From NCBI GenBank assembly GCA_020847975.1, contig JADLBD010000289.1, positions 1 through 51,205 of the forward strand: a stretch of 51,205 nt of DNA. Reading direction: 5' to 3'. Of this stretch, positions 41,157 through 50,248 are shown piece by piece. Position 1 is the stretch's first letter. The number at the start of each line of letters is the position of its first letter. The stretch comes from Bryobacterales bacterium. GTDB taxonomy: Bacteria > Acidobacteriota > Terriglobia > Bryobacterales > Bryobacteraceae. Made by a program: the position numbers and the translations under genes. The notes under the pieces are model-generated. The model was not told the DNA's origin. It did no database searches and saw only the letters and a program-made list of their open reading frames with translations.

Positions 41157-42036
41157 TCACCGCCTGCAACCCCCCCGTCGCGACTACCGCCTGCCTCATC
41201 AACGCCCGGATCTGCGGCATCGCCGCCTCCGCCGCTTTCACCCCCGCCTCGATCATCCGCCCCACTTGCGTGAAATCGTCCCATGCCACGTCTTGCACCT
41301 GAGGCGCTATCACCACATCGCTGTGAAACCGCCAGAACTGCTCCGTCCGATGCTGCATGATCTGGAAACACCGGTTCACCACCCCGAACATGCTCCCCGG
41401 ATCCGCCGTGATCGGAGGCGCGGGCAACACCACGCTTACCACCCGCTTCATTCCCAATCCCCGCAAAGCCGCCGCCGGAATCTCCATGCTGATCCCGCCA
41501 TCCACCAGCAGCTTCCCCTCGTACCGCACCGGGAGGAACAGCCCCGGATATGAGCAGCTGGCCCGCACCGGATGGAACACCTCCCCAGGCCCGTGAAACA
41601 CCACCGCATTCCCTGTCTTGAGGTCCGTCGCCACCACCGCCAGCGGAATCTTCATCTCCTCGAACCGGTATACCGGAAACGCATGGCGCAGAAAACCCTC
41701 CATCCGCTCGCTCCCCACCAGCCCCAGCCGGCTGAACCGCCACCCCGCCAGGTCCTTGAACTTCATGCTCCGGGCCACCAGCTCCAGATCCTCGGCGTTC
41801 GCTCCGCCTGCAAGCCCCGCCGCCACAATCGATCCCGCGCTCACCCCCGCCACAAACCCTACCGGAATCCGCTCCCGTTCCAGCACCCGCAACACGCCGA
41901 TGTGCGCCACCGCGCGCGCAAATCCGCCCCCCAGAGCGAGTCCAATCCCCTCGTTCGCCTCCTCTTCACCTTTGTCCCGCAGCCGGCTCCAAAATGCCCC
42001 GGCCGCCTTTGTCATGGCATGAATTTCTGTTCGCAT
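41146..42036 (-). CDS. Patatin-like phospholipase
   Basis: 296 residues from the ATG at 42036, which has GAGGGA at suitable spacing; an ATG 21 bases earlier has its GAGG touching the start codon. The patatin fold is clear: oxyanion loop GLALGGGFARAVAHIG, nucleophile serine in AGVSAGSIVAAG, and the catalytic aspartate in LVDGGISMEIP. It resembles RssA/YlbK-type cytosolic lipid acyl hydrolases. There is no signal peptide. It converges on the FHA regulator and diverges from the PIG-L gene. Confidence 0.92.
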   Translation of the reverse strand: MRTEIHAMTKAAGAFWSRLRDKGEEEANEGIGLALGGGFARAVAHIGVLRVLERERIPVGFVAGVSAGSIVAAGLAGGANAEDLELVARSMKFKDLAGWRFSRLGLVGSERMEGFLRHAFPVYRFEEMKIPLAVVATDLKTGNAVVFHGPGEVFHPVRASCSYPGLFLPVRYEGKLLVDGGISMEIPAAALRGLGMKRVVSVVLPAPPITADPGSMFGVVNRCFQIMQHRTEQFWRFHSDVVIAPQVQDVAWDDFTQVGRMIEAGVKAAEAAMPQIRALMRQAVVATGGLQAVSAS

Positions 42037-42120
42037 CCGCTTCCCTCTTCCGCGCATCCTCTAGGACACATCCACTAACATAAAAGACGGAGCCCCCGCC
42101 ATCTGGTTCACAAAAAAAAT

Positions 42121-44622
42121 ATGAGACTTCGGACGCTCTTTCTCCTTTCCTTCCTTCTCTATCCCGGCAGTCCCGCGATCTATGCTCAACCCTCCGGTAC
42201 CGCCCAAATCGAATGGAACCTCCGCAAGCTGAACACCGTCGGCAATGTCCTCATGATCGCCGCTCACCCGGACGACGAGAACACCGCAGTCCTCGCCTAC
42301 TTCGCCAAAGGCCGCAACCTCCGCACTGCCTACCTCTCCCTCACCCGCGGTGAAGGCGGCCAGAACCTCATCGGCGCCGAGCAGGGCGACTACATGGGAC
42401 TCCTCCGCACCCAGGAACTTCTCGCCGCCCGCCGCATTGATGGAGCCGAGCAGTTCTTCACCCGCGCCATCGACTTCGGCTACTCCAAGACCGCCGAGGA
42501 AACCCTCGCCAAGTGGGGACGCGAAAAAGTCCTCTCCGATGTCGTCTGGATCATCCGCCGCTACCGTCCCGATGTCATCATCCTGCGCTTCTCCGGCACC
42601 CCTCGCGACGGCCACGGCCAGCATCAATCCTCCGCCATCCTCGGCAAGGAAGCTTTCTTCGCCGCCGCCGACCCCAAGCGCTTCCCCGAGCAATTCCAAT
42701 ATGGCGTCCAGCCATGGCAGGCCAGGCGCCTCCTGTTCAACATGTTTTCCTTCAACCGCCGCCAGGAGGAAGAAAACGCAAAAGTCCCTAATAAAGTGGA
42801 GGTTGACGCAGGTAAGTTCAATCCGTTTCTAGGCCTCTCCTACGGCGAAATCGCCGCTCTCAGCCGTTCCGAGCACAGGTCCCAGGGCATGGGTACTGCC
42901 GCGCGCCGCGGCGCCCTTCCCAACTTCTTCACGGTCATTGCCGGCGAGCCTGCCTCCAAGGACCCCATGGACGGAATCGATACCACCTGGAACCGCCTCC
43001 CCGGAGGCGCACAGCTTGCCCCCATCCTCGAGGAAGCCCTCCGCACCTTCCAACCGGCCCACCCCGAAAAAACCGTACCCCTCCTCCTCAAAGCCCGTCC
43101 TCTCATCGCCGCCGTTCCCGACCCCCACGCCACCCGCAAACTCCGCGACCTCGATGAAACCATCGCCCTCTGCGCAGGACTCTGGGTGGATGCCTCCGCC
43201 ACCGCTTACGAGGTCACCCCTGGCTCCACTGCCCGCATCCACCTCGATCTCGTGAGCCGGCTCCATATCCCCGTCACATTCCTGGGAGCCGAATTCACGG
43301 GAATCCCCAACGCCCCAAAAACCGCATCCGCCCCCATTCCACTCACCTACAATGAGCCCTTAGAGCAAAACCTCACCTGGCAAGTCCCCTCCGATGCCCC
43401 CTATACCGAACCCTACTGGCTCGCCAAACCCAAATCCGGCGCACTCTATACCGTCACCGATCAACACCTCATCGGCCGCCCTGAAAATGCTCCCGTCCTC
43501 GCCGCCCTCGTCCGCTTCGCCATCAACGGAGCCGAATTCACCGTCACCCGCCCCGTCATCCACCGTTACAGCGACCATGTCCGCGGGGAACTCACCCGCC
43601 CCTTCCTCATCGTGCCGCCCATCGTCACTGACCTCTCGGATGACTCCTACCTCTTCCCCAATCCATCCCCGCGTACCATCCAAGTCTCCGTGAAAGCCAA
43701 CCAGCCGAAAGCCGGCGGATCCGTCCGCCTCGAAGCCCCTCCCGGCTGGACCATCACCCCTGCCTCCCTCCCCTTCGCGCTTCAGGAAAAAGATCAACAA
43801 ACGACGCTAACCTTCACAATCAAAGCGCCTTCGGAAACATCGAAAGCCATCCTCAAAGCCGTTGCCGAATTCGAGGGCCACCGGATTTCCGAGTCCGAAA
43901 GAGACATCAACTACTCCCACATCCCCCCACAAGCCAACTTCCCGCCCGCCACCGCCCGCCTCGTCCGGTCTGACATCAAAGTCCTCGCGAAGAACATCGG
44001 CTACATCATGGGCGCGGGCGACGAAGTCCCTCATGCCCTCCGCCAGATCGGCCTCAATGTCACCCTCCTCTCCGACGACGACCTCGCCTCCGCCACCCTC
44101 TCCCGCTACGATGCCATCGTCGCCGGAGTCCGTGTCTTCAACACCCGTCCCGCCATCCGCGCCAACTTCCAGCGGCTCCTCGACTACACCCGCAACGGCG
44201 GAACCTTCATCGTCCAATACAACGTCCTTGAAGACTTCCGCGGCCGATCCGAAAACACCGCCCATATCGGCCCCTACCCCATCCATCTCTCCCACGACCG
44301 CGTCACCGTCGAAGAAGCCCCGGTCATGTTCCCCAACCCCAACGACCCGCTGCTCCAATCCCCCAACAAAATCACCGAAAAGGACTTCGACGGCTGGGTC
44401 CAGGAGCGCGGCCTTTACTTCTCTTCCAAGTTCGACCCCCAATACCACTCCCTCTTCGCCTCCCATGACCCCGGTGAGGATTGGCTCCCCGGCGGCATGA
44501 TCTACGTCAAGTACGGCAAAGGGATCTACATGTACACCGGATACTCCTGGTTCCGCCAGCTCCCCGCCGGAGTCCCCGGAGCCTTCCGCATCTTCGCCAA
44601 CCTCCTCAGCGCCGGCAAGTAG
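42121..44622 (+). CDS. Exported PIG-L (GlcNAc-PI de-N-acetylase-like) deacetylase with C-terminal accessory domains
   Basis: 833 residues, far longer than the 230-300 of simple PIG-L enzymes. A signal peptide (1-22) is followed by the LmbE fold: the zinc site AHPDDE (48-53), then the downstream GHGQH histidines. It should remove acetyl groups from amino sugars outside the cytoplasm. Residues about 515-590 form a NEW3-like beta sandwich (VSVKANQPKAGGSVRLEAPP). Residues about 630-830 resemble a glutamine-amidotransferase-like Rossmann fold (YDAIVAGVRVFNTRP, LDYTRNGGTFIVQYN). An A-tract directly precedes the ATG and no Shine-Dalgarno is visible. No sugar-pathway genes are adjacent. Confidence 0.9.
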   Translation: MRLRTLFLLSFLLYPGSPAIYAQPSGTAQIEWNLRKLNTVGNVLMIAAHPDDENTAVLAYFAKGRNLRTAYLSLTRGEGGQNLIGAEQGDYMGLLRTQELLAARRIDGAEQFFTRAIDFGYSKTAEETLAKWGREKVLSDVVWIIRRYRPDVIILRFSGTPRDGHGQHQSSAILGKEAFFAAADPKRFPEQFQYGVQPWQARRLLFNMFSFNRRQEEENAKVPNKVEVDAGKFNPFLGLSYGEIAALSRSEHRSQGMGTAARRGALPNFFTVIAGEPASKDPMDGIDTTWNRLPGGAQLAPILEEALRTFQPAHPEKTVPLLLKARPLIAAVPDPHATRKLRDLDETIALCAGLWVDASATAYEVTPGSTARIHLDLVSRLHIPVTFLGAEFTGIPNAPKTASAPIPLTYNEPLEQNLTWQVPSDAPYTEPYWLAKPKSGALYTVTDQHLIGRPENAPVLAALVRFAINGAEFTVTRPVIHRYSDHVRGELTRPFLIVPPIVTDLSDDSYLFPNPSPRTIQVSVKANQPKAGGSVRLEAPPGWTITPASLPFALQEKDQQTTLTFTIKAPSETSKAILKAVAEFEGHRISESERDINYSHIPPQANFPPATARLVRSDIKVLAKNIGYIMGAGDEVPHALRQIGLNVTLLSDDDLASATLSRYDAIVAGVRVFNTRPAIRANFQRLLDYTRNGGTFIVQYNVLEDFRGRSENTAHIGPYPIHLSHDRVTVEEAPVMFPNPNDPLLQSPNKITEKDFDGWVQERGLYFSSKFDPQYHSLFASHDPGEDWLPGGMIYVKYGKGIYMYTGYSWFRQLPAGVPGAFRIFANLLSAGK

Positions 44623-44631
44623 CCCATGCAC

Positions 44632-44637
44632 TATACT
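44632..44637 (+). promoter_or_regulatory. Possible -10 box of polX
   Basis: TATACT 17 bases before the polX ATG at 44655, just after the PIG-L stop. The -35 is unclear. Confidence 0.35.
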
Positions 44638-44654
44638 CGTAAGCGGTAGATTCT

Positions 44655-46388
44655 ATGGAGAACCGCGAAATCGCCCTGCTCCTCAATGAGACCGCCGACC
44701 TCATGGAAATTGCCGCTGAGGACGGCTTCCGCATCCGCAGCTATCGCAACGGAGCCGCCGTCATCGAAAGCTACCCCGAGCGCATCGAGGACATCCTCAA
44801 GGACCCGGACCGAAAAGTCACCGACATCCCCGGCATCGGCAAAGGTCTTGCCGCTGTCCTCCACGAGATCTCCGCCCGCGGCTCCTTCGAGCGCCGCGAC
44901 GATCTCCTTTCCCGCTACCCCCCCACCGCCCTCGAACTCCTCAAAATTCAAGGCCTTGGCCCCAAAAGCATCGCCTTAATCTGGAACCACTTCCGCGTCT
45001 CCACCATCGACGGCCTCGAAAAGCTCTGCCAGGAACAAAAACTCCGGACCCTCCCCCGCATGGGAGCCAAACTCGAGGAAAAGGTCCTCCGCTCCATCGC
45101 CCAATACCGCCGCAGTTCCGGCCGCTTCCTCCTGAGCTTCGCCACCAACGTCGCCGCCGAGCTCACCGATTACCTGAACAAACTCCCCGGAATCGACTCC
45201 ATTACCCCCGCCGGCTCCGTCCGCCGCGGCAAGGAAACCGTCGGCGATCTCGACATCCTCGTTACCGGACCCGGAGCCGCCGCCGCCCTCGACGCCTTCG
45301 TCAAATACCCCAAAGTCCATGAAGTCCTCGTCCGCGGCGAAAACAAAGCCAGCGCCCGCCTCGGCCTCGAAGGCCTTCAAGTCGATCTCCGCGCCCTCCC
45401 CAAGGAAAACTACGGAGCCGCCCTCCAGTACTTCACCGGCAGCAAGGAGCACAGCATCGCCCTCCGCGGCCGTGCCCTCAAACTCGGCCTCACCCTCAAC
45501 GAGTACGGTCTCTTTCGCCTCGACGACAACACCCTTGTCGCCAGCGAGACCGAAGAGTCCGTCTACGAAACCCTTGGCCTTGATTGGATCCCCCCTGAAC
45601 TGCGCGAAAACCAGGGCGAAATCGACGCCGCCGCCAACCACACCCTCCCCCGCCTCATCCACCCCACCTCCATCCGCGGCGACCTCCACATGCACACTAC
45701 CGAAACCGACGGCCGCGCGTCTCTCGAAGAAATGGCGGCGGCCTGCCGTGACTTGGGCTATGAATACCTCGCTATCACCGACCATTCGAAGGCCCTCGCC
45801 ATGGCCAACGGCCTCGATGAAAAGCGCGCCGTCGATTTCGCCCGCCAGGTCCGCCGGATCCGCAAGGACGATGGACTCGGCATCCGCGTCTTTTCCGGCC
45901 TCGAATGCGACATCCGCCGCGACGGCACGATGGACCTCTCAGACGATGCCCTCGCCGAACTCGACTTCGTCGTCGCCAGCGTCCACAGCCACATGAACCT
46001 CGAAGCCTCCGAAATGACCGACCGCCTCCTGCGCGCCCTCGAGTGCCCCCACATCCGCGCCATCGGCCATCCCACCGGCCGCGTACTCCTCCACCGCGAT
46101 CCCTTCCCCTTCGATTTCGAGAAAGTCGCCCGCGAAGCCGTCCGCAAGAACGTCTTTCTCGAGATCAACGCCAGCCCCGAGCGCCTCGACATCTCCGCCC
46201 CTTTCATCCGCCAGGCCAAGTCCCTCGGAGCCCGCTTCGTCATCTCCACCGACGCCCATCACCCCCGCCATCTCCTCAACATGCGTTACGGCGTCTCCAT
46301 GGCCCGGCGCGGCTGGCTGACCGCCGCCGATGTAGTCAACACCTTGCCGCTCAATAAATTCGAGAAATTGATTCAACCAAAATCGTAA
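44655..46388 (+). CDS. polX: DNA polymerase X with PHP domain
   Basis: 577 residues, the standard bacterial PolX length. There are helix-hairpin-helix motifs near the N-terminus (VTDIPGIGKGLAAVL, then IQGLGPKSIAL) and the Pol X palm with AGSVRRGKETVGDLDILV, holding the two metal-binding aspartates. The C-terminal PHP domain (about 335-577) has DLHMHTTETDG, AITDHSK, GLECDI, SVHSH, GHPTGR and STDAHH, all complete, consistent with exonuclease or phosphoesterase activity. PolX fills short gaps in base-excision repair. It precedes the two M16 genes by six bases. Confidence 0.97.
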   Translation: MENREIALLLNETADLMEIAAEDGFRIRSYRNGAAVIESYPERIEDILKDPDRKVTDIPGIGKGLAAVLHEISARGSFERRDDLLSRYPPTALELLKIQGLGPKSIALIWNHFRVSTIDGLEKLCQEQKLRTLPRMGAKLEEKVLRSIAQYRRSSGRFLLSFATNVAAELTDYLNKLPGIDSITPAGSVRRGKETVGDLDILVTGPGAAAALDAFVKYPKVHEVLVRGENKASARLGLEGLQVDLRALPKENYGAALQYFTGSKEHSIALRGRALKLGLTLNEYGLFRLDDNTLVASETEESVYETLGLDWIPPELRENQGEIDAAANHTLPRLIHPTSIRGDLHMHTTETDGRASLEEMAAACRDLGYEYLAITDHSKALAMANGLDEKRAVDFARQVRRIRKDDGLGIRVFSGLECDIRRDGTMDLSDDALAELDFVVASVHSHMNLEASEMTDRLLRALECPHIRAIGHPTGRVLLHRDPFPFDFEKVAREAVRKNVFLEINASPERLDISAPFIRQAKSLGARFVISTDAHHPRHLLNMRYGVSMARRGWLTAADVVNTLPLNKFEKLIQPKS

Positions 46389-46394
46389 CCCCGA

Positions 46395-47744
46395 ATGAAA
46401 TTCACCACCCTCTGCGCATTCCTCCTGTCCTCCGCCCTGCTCACCGCGGCAGACGTGAACATCCCCTTTGTGAAATTCCAACTCCCCAACGGTCTCCGCG
46501 TCCTCCTCTCCCAGGACAACGCCACCCCCGTCGTCGCCGTCTACGTCATCTACGGCGTCGGAGCCCGCTCCGAGGAGAAGGGACGCACCGGCTTCGCCCA
46601 CCTCTTCGAACACATGATGTTTCAGGGCTCAGCCAATGCACCCAAAGGAGTTCATTACCGCGAAGTCGAATCCAACGGCGGCTTCCTCAACGGCAGCACT
46701 CACCCCGACTACACCGACTATTTCGAAGTCCTCCCCTCCAACAAGCTCGCTGTCGCCCTCTGGCTCGAATCCGACCGCATGCGCTCCCTCGCCATCACCA
46801 GGGACGCCCTCGCCAACCAGAAAGAAGCCGTCAAACAGGAACGCCGCCTCAGCTTCGACAATCAGCCCTACGCCACCGCCATCGTCGACGTCTTCCCTAC
46901 CCTCGCCTACAGGAACTGGTCTAACTCCCACTCCATCATCGGCTCCTTCGAAGACCTGAACTCCGCTTCCGTCGACGATGTCGCTAGGTTCTTCAAGACG
47001 CATTACGCCCCCAACAACGCCGTCCTCTCCATCGTCGGCGACATTCAAATTCCCGCTGCCAGAAAGCTGATCGAAGGCTACTTCTCCGACATCCCCTCCC
47101 AACCCCAGCCCAAGCCGCCCGACCTCACCGAGCCGCCCCAAACCGAATCCCGCTGGCAGACCTATAAGGATCCGCTCGCCCGCGTCCCCATCGCCGCCAT
47201 CGCCTACCCCGGCCCCAAGCGCCGCTCCCCGGACTATTATGCCCTTGCCATGCTCGACATGATCCTCACCACCGGCGAAAGTTCCCGCCTCTACCTCGAC
47301 CTCGTCAAAGGCAAACAATCCCTCCTCAACATCGAAGCCACCCTCGGCTGGCCGTTCACCCAACCCTCGGATTATAAAGAACCTGGCATCTATGGCATCA
47401 ACCTCACGTTTAACCCTACCTTCACCGCGAAACAAATCGTTGGCCAGCTCGAGGAAGAGATCACCCGCCTCCGGACCACTCCAGTCGACCCGAAGGAACT
47501 CGACCGCGCACGCGCCACCGTTCGTTCCATACGCATCCAGGGGCTCCAGTCCACCATGACCCGAGCCTCTCTCCTCGCCCAATACGAACTGCTCGACGGC
47601 AAGCCCGAACTCATCAACACCGAACTCAGCGACTACCTCGCCGTCACCCCCGCTCAGATCCAGGCCGTCGCCAGGAAGTACCTCACACCCACGCAAATGT
47701 CCGTCCTCGAAGTCATCCCCGCCCCTAAGGAGGAAAAGAAATGA
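46395..47744 (+). CDS. M16 (insulinase-like) zinc peptidase, catalytic subunit
   Basis: 449 residues with a signal peptide (KFTTLCAFLLSSALLTAADV). The inverted zinc motif is complete: HLFEH in FAHLFEHMMFQG, with the distal glutamate in KEAVKQERRLSF. M16B peptidases have two homologous halves, and the second half is present (about 235-449). Such periplasmic enzymes degrade peptides. The next gene, a partner lacking the zinc motif, overlaps its stop by four bases, the usual active/inactive heterodimer arrangement. Confidence 0.95.
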   Translation: MKFTTLCAFLLSSALLTAADVNIPFVKFQLPNGLRVLLSQDNATPVVAVYVIYGVGARSEEKGRTGFAHLFEHMMFQGSANAPKGVHYREVESNGGFLNGSTHPDYTDYFEVLPSNKLAVALWLESDRMRSLAITRDALANQKEAVKQERRLSFDNQPYATAIVDVFPTLAYRNWSNSHSIIGSFEDLNSASVDDVARFFKTHYAPNNAVLSIVGDIQIPAARKLIEGYFSDIPSQPQPKPPDLTEPPQTESRWQTYKDPLARVPIAAIAYPGPKRRSPDYYALAMLDMILTTGESSRLYLDLVKGKQSLLNIEATLGWPFTQPSDYKEPGIYGINLTFNPTFTAKQIVGQLEEEITRLRTTPVDPKELDRARATVRSIRIQGLQSTMTRASLLAQYELLDGKPELINTELSDYLAVTPAQIQAVARKYLTPTQMSVLEVIPAPKEEKK

Positions 47745-49138
47745 TCTCCCGTCTCTCCACCGCCGCCCTGCTCGTTACGGCCTCCTTCGCCCAGACCCTC
47801 GACCGTACAAAGCCGCCCGAGACGCCACCACTCCAGCCCTACAAACTCCCCGCCTCCGTCGAATCCAAACTCCCCAACGGCCTCGGCGTAGTCCTCGTCG
47901 AGGACAAACGCTTCCCCCTGGTAACGCTGCGCATCGCCTTCCATGCCGGCTCCCGCTTTGACCCGCCCGGCCGCCTCGGCGTCGCCGAAACCGTCGCCTC
48001 CCTCCTCAAAGCCGGTACTCCCACCCGCACCGCCCGCCAGATCGCCGAAGAACTCGCCGCCATCGGTGGTTCCCTCAGCGCCGGCGACAGCCCCGATTCC
48101 CTCATCGTCTCCGGCAGCGTCCTCTCCGAAAACACTCCCAGACTCCTCGACCTCGCCGCCGACATCGTCCGCAACGCCGATTTCCCGCAAAACGAAATCG
48201 ACCTTCGCAAACAGAACCGCGTCCAGGAACTCGCCCTCGAACGCTCGCAATCCTCCACCCTCGCCTCGGAAAAACTCCGCGCCGTCGTCTTCGGAGCCCA
48301 TCCCTACGCCCACTCTCTCCCCACCCCCCAGGCCATCCAATCCATCCGGCGCGAAGACCTCCTCGAGTTCCGCGACAACCTGCTCACCCCCGCCAACGCC
48401 ACCCTCATCCTCGTCGGCGACCTCCCTCCTCAACAGCAGGCGCTCGACCTCATCCGCGCCCGCTTCGCCTCCTGGCCCAGAAAGCCCATCCCCCCTACCC
48501 CCGGCGGCGAGTTCCCCAAACCCCAGCGCTCCCTCACCCTCATTGACCGCCCCGGCTCCGCCCAGGTCGACATCCTCATCGGCCACATCACCGTCAGCCG
48601 CCGCCACCCCGACTACTTCCCCCTCATCGTCGGAACCAACATCCTCGGCGGCGGAGCCAGTTCCCGCATGTTCAACAACATTCGCGAAAAGCAAGGCTTC
48701 GCCTATGACGCCTCCGCCCACAACATGCCGTATAAGGACACCGGACTCCTCAATGTCAACACCCAGGTCCGTGAAGAGGTCATCGAGCCCGCATTGAAAG
48801 CCGTCTTCGCCGAACTCGACCGCATGACCAAAGAACCCGTCACCGCCCAGGAACTCATTGACCGCAAGAACTACATCAACGGCATCTTCGTCATGCAGCT
48901 CTCGAGCCAATCAGGCGTCGCCAGCCAGCTCGCCAGCCTCCGCATCAACGACATGCCCAACGCCTACCTCGAAACCTACGTCACGCGCGTTCGCTCCGTC
49001 GAACCCGATCAGATCGAGCGCGCCGCCGCCAAATACTTCTCTCCCTCCGGCGCCGCCATCGTCATCGTCGGCGACGCCTCCAAAATCGCCAGGAGCCTCG
49101 AGAAGTTCGGCAAGGTTACCATCGAGAAGGCGAAATGA
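47741..49138 (+). CDS. M16 peptidase-like partner subunit, no zinc motif
   Basis: 465 residues with a short signal peptide (ISRLSTAALLVTASFAQ). The M16 fold is intact, but the HxxEH site is replaced by LGVAETVASLLKAG, so it cannot bind zinc in the usual way. It should form the glycine-rich-loop subunit of an M16B heterodimer with the upstream enzyme (ATGA overlap). Its last 43 codons, plus the first bases of what was once the Nudix gene start, are repeated about 1.1 kb downstream. The stop is embedded in ATGAAGCAA, an intact copy of the Nudix start sequence. Confidence 0.93.
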   Translation: MISRLSTAALLVTASFAQTLDRTKPPETPPLQPYKLPASVESKLPNGLGVVLVEDKRFPLVTLRIAFHAGSRFDPPGRLGVAETVASLLKAGTPTRTARQIAEELAAIGGSLSAGDSPDSLIVSGSVLSENTPRLLDLAADIVRNADFPQNEIDLRKQNRVQELALERSQSSTLASEKLRAVVFGAHPYAHSLPTPQAIQSIRREDLLEFRDNLLTPANATLILVGDLPPQQQALDLIRARFASWPRKPIPPTPGGEFPKPQRSLTLIDRPGSAQVDILIGHITVSRRHPDYFPLIVGTNILGGGASSRMFNNIREKQGFAYDASAHNMPYKDTGLLNVNTQVREEVIEPALKAVFAELDRMTKEPVTAQELIDRKNYINGIFVMQLSSQSGVASQLASLRINDMPNAYLETYVTRVRSVEPDQIERAAAKYFSPSGAAIVIVGDASKIARSLEKFGKVTIEKAK

Positions 49139-49143
49139 AGCAA
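49013..49143 (+). repeat. 131-bp direct repeat, left copy (M16 tail + relic Nudix start)
   Basis: Covers the last 42 codons and stop of the M16 partner and the ATGAAGCAA that overlaps it. It aligns without gaps to 50118-50248 at a fixed distance of 1105 bases; my hand count gives about 26 mismatches (about 80% identity). Homology stops sharply at both ends. Confidence 0.85.
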
Positions 49144-49199
49144 GAAGCTCGCCACCTGCAACCTTCGCGCCTGCCTGTGCTGTGTGAAAGAATGAATCC

Positions 49200-49406
49200 A
49201 TGAAGCGTCCGTTTGCCGCAAGCGTCTGGCGAGAGGGCGATTGGTATGTCGCTCAGTGCCTCGAACTGGACATCGCCAGTCAAGGTGAAACCGAAGACGA
49301 GGCGCTGCTGAATCTCAAGGAAGCGCTGGAGCTATATTTCGAACCGCCACGAGCTACGCGCCCACCTCTCCTTCGGACGATAGAGGTAGAGGTTGGCGCG
49401 GCTTAA
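49200..49406 (+). CDS. hicB: HicB-type antitoxin
   Basis: 68 residues. It shows the short HicB-like partial RNase H fold: SVWREGDWYVAQCLELDIAS, then GETEDEALLNLKEALELYF. There is no added DNA-binding domain. HicB neutralises the HicA mRNA interferase next door, and the gene order here is antitoxin first. It overlaps hicA by 14 bases. Top-strand composition is G-rich, unlike the C-rich M16 genes before it, fitting horizontal arrival inside the duplicated segment. Confidence 0.88.
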   Translation: MKRPFAASVWREGDWYVAQCLELDIASQGETEDEALLNLKEALELYFEPPRATRPPLLRTIEVEVGAA

Positions 49407-49617
49407 CCCACAGCCCTACCGCGAGGTCAAGCGCAGACTTGAAGCTGCCGGGTTCTCTGAAACGAGCCGGAAGGGAAGTCACGTCAAGTTCGTTCGTCGC
49501 GGGGAATCGGCCGTCGACACCGCAATCGTGCCGAAAAAGCCCGAAATACCTGTAGGGACCTTGCGCAGTATCCTGAGCCAGGCGCACATCGATCTCGAAG
49601 AATGGGAAAGGCTGTGA
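49393..49617 (+). CDS. hicA: HicA-type mRNA interferase toxin
   Basis: 74 residues from a TTG with GAGGTAGAGG directly before it. HicA is a small double-stranded RNA-binding-like fold that cleaves mRNA. The key region is AAGFSETSRKGSHVKFVR with the catalytic-type H30 in GSHVKF, followed by VPKKPEIPVGTLRSIL as in many HicA proteins. It appears intact. The antitoxin gene precedes and overlaps it. Downstream lies a transposase relic and the right repeat copy. Confidence 0.9.
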   Translation: MARLNPQPYREVKRRLEAAGFSETSRKGSHVKFVRRGESAVDTAIVPKKPEIPVGTLRSILSQAHIDLEEWERL

Positions 49618-50117
49618 CTGCCAGACCGCTTCTTTGGTCGCTTCCTCGCCAGATAGACGAGGGCGTAGGTCCTGTTCCGGCCAAACGTCGGCGAAGGTGA
49701 ATTTGCAGCCGGAGCAGCGGACGCAGATCCACTAAACGCTCACGATCTCACCTTCCACACGCGAGTCGCTGCCCATCTCCCGCTGCCGAGCCTGGTGGAT
49801 CACCTGTTCCAACCGCGGGATCATCGCCTCCAGTTGCTGTTTGGTCTCCGTCGGCGCCCGGCCAATCCCCCCGGCGCGTGCTCCTCTCGCCAATCCTGGT
49901 GGCGAACCGTTTGGCTTGTCCGGCCACCCGGCGCTGTCTGCCCTTCTCGCTTTTGTCGCGGATGACACGACCGATCTCCGGAATCCGCCGCTTGACACCC
50001 CGCGTTCGGTCGCGCGGGACAATCCCGATGCCGTTGCCGAGGGTTGCCCCCGCCTCATCAGACGGGTTAACACTCGCATTCCATCTCCAATCAGCGAAAA
50101 GGACAGGCAGCTTGCCA
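49618..50117. other. Gene-free remnant region inside the insert
   Basis: Between hicA and the right repeat copy there is no intact gene. On the minus strand the sequence reads as a decayed transposase (listed separately). Directly downstream of that relic in the same minus frame, about 49618-49731, lies WICVRCSGCKFTF, a short two-cysteine segment of unknown origin with no start. Confidence 0.5.
49732..50000 (-). mobile_element. Relic of an ISNCY-type transposase C-terminal region
   Basis: The minus-strand frame ending at 49732 reads KQQLEAMIPRLEQVIHQARQ, then REMGSDSRVEGEIVSV and a stop. From memory this follows the segment of ISNCY-type transposases that reads 'V-P-x-V-E-Q-V-I-x-Q-T-R-R-R-V-x-x-G-E-x-V-P-x-x-E-K-x-x-S-I' just before a FEPHTD block, which is lost here. 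A neighbouring frame upstream continues with RVIRDKSEKGRQRRVAGQ, implying frameshifts. Inverted repeats were not found. It is a fragment and cannot be active. Confidence 0.5.
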
Positions 50118-50243
50118 ATCGAGCGCATCGCCGCCAAGTATTTCTCTCCCTCCAATACCCCCACTGCCATCACCGGCGACGCGTCCAATATCACCAGAAG
50201 CGCCGGGACGTTTGCTAAGGTTACCATCGAGAAAGCGACATGA
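50118..50243 (+). pseudogene. M16 peptidase C-terminal fragment
   Basis: 41 sense codons and the stop homologous to the end of the gene at 47741-49138 (IERIAAKYFSPSNTPTAITG and onward), without a start or any upstream M16 sequence. Its stop overlaps the Nudix ATG (ATGA), preserving the original coupling junction. Confidence 0.8.
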
Positions 50244-50248
50244 AGCAA
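50118..50248 (+). repeat. 131-bp direct repeat, right copy (decayed M16 tail + functional Nudix start)
   Basis: Aligns without gaps to 49013-49143. Its M16 frame is still open and ends at the same stop. Many changes alter residues (GDASKIARSLEKFGK becomes GDASNITRSAGTFAK), as expected for a non-functional copy. The ATG at 50240 within it is the real start of the Nudix gene. Confidence 0.85.

Noticed and set aside
46629..47696. Antisense open frame over the first M16 gene (355 codons)
   Set aside because: Gly/Val/Glu-rich shadow without motif or ribosome site; the M16 gene explains the region.
48858..49187. Ser/Pro-rich frames inside the M16 and PIG-L genes
   Set aside because: Out-of-frame reading of C-rich codons gives Ser/Pro/Thr-rich translations throughout this window.
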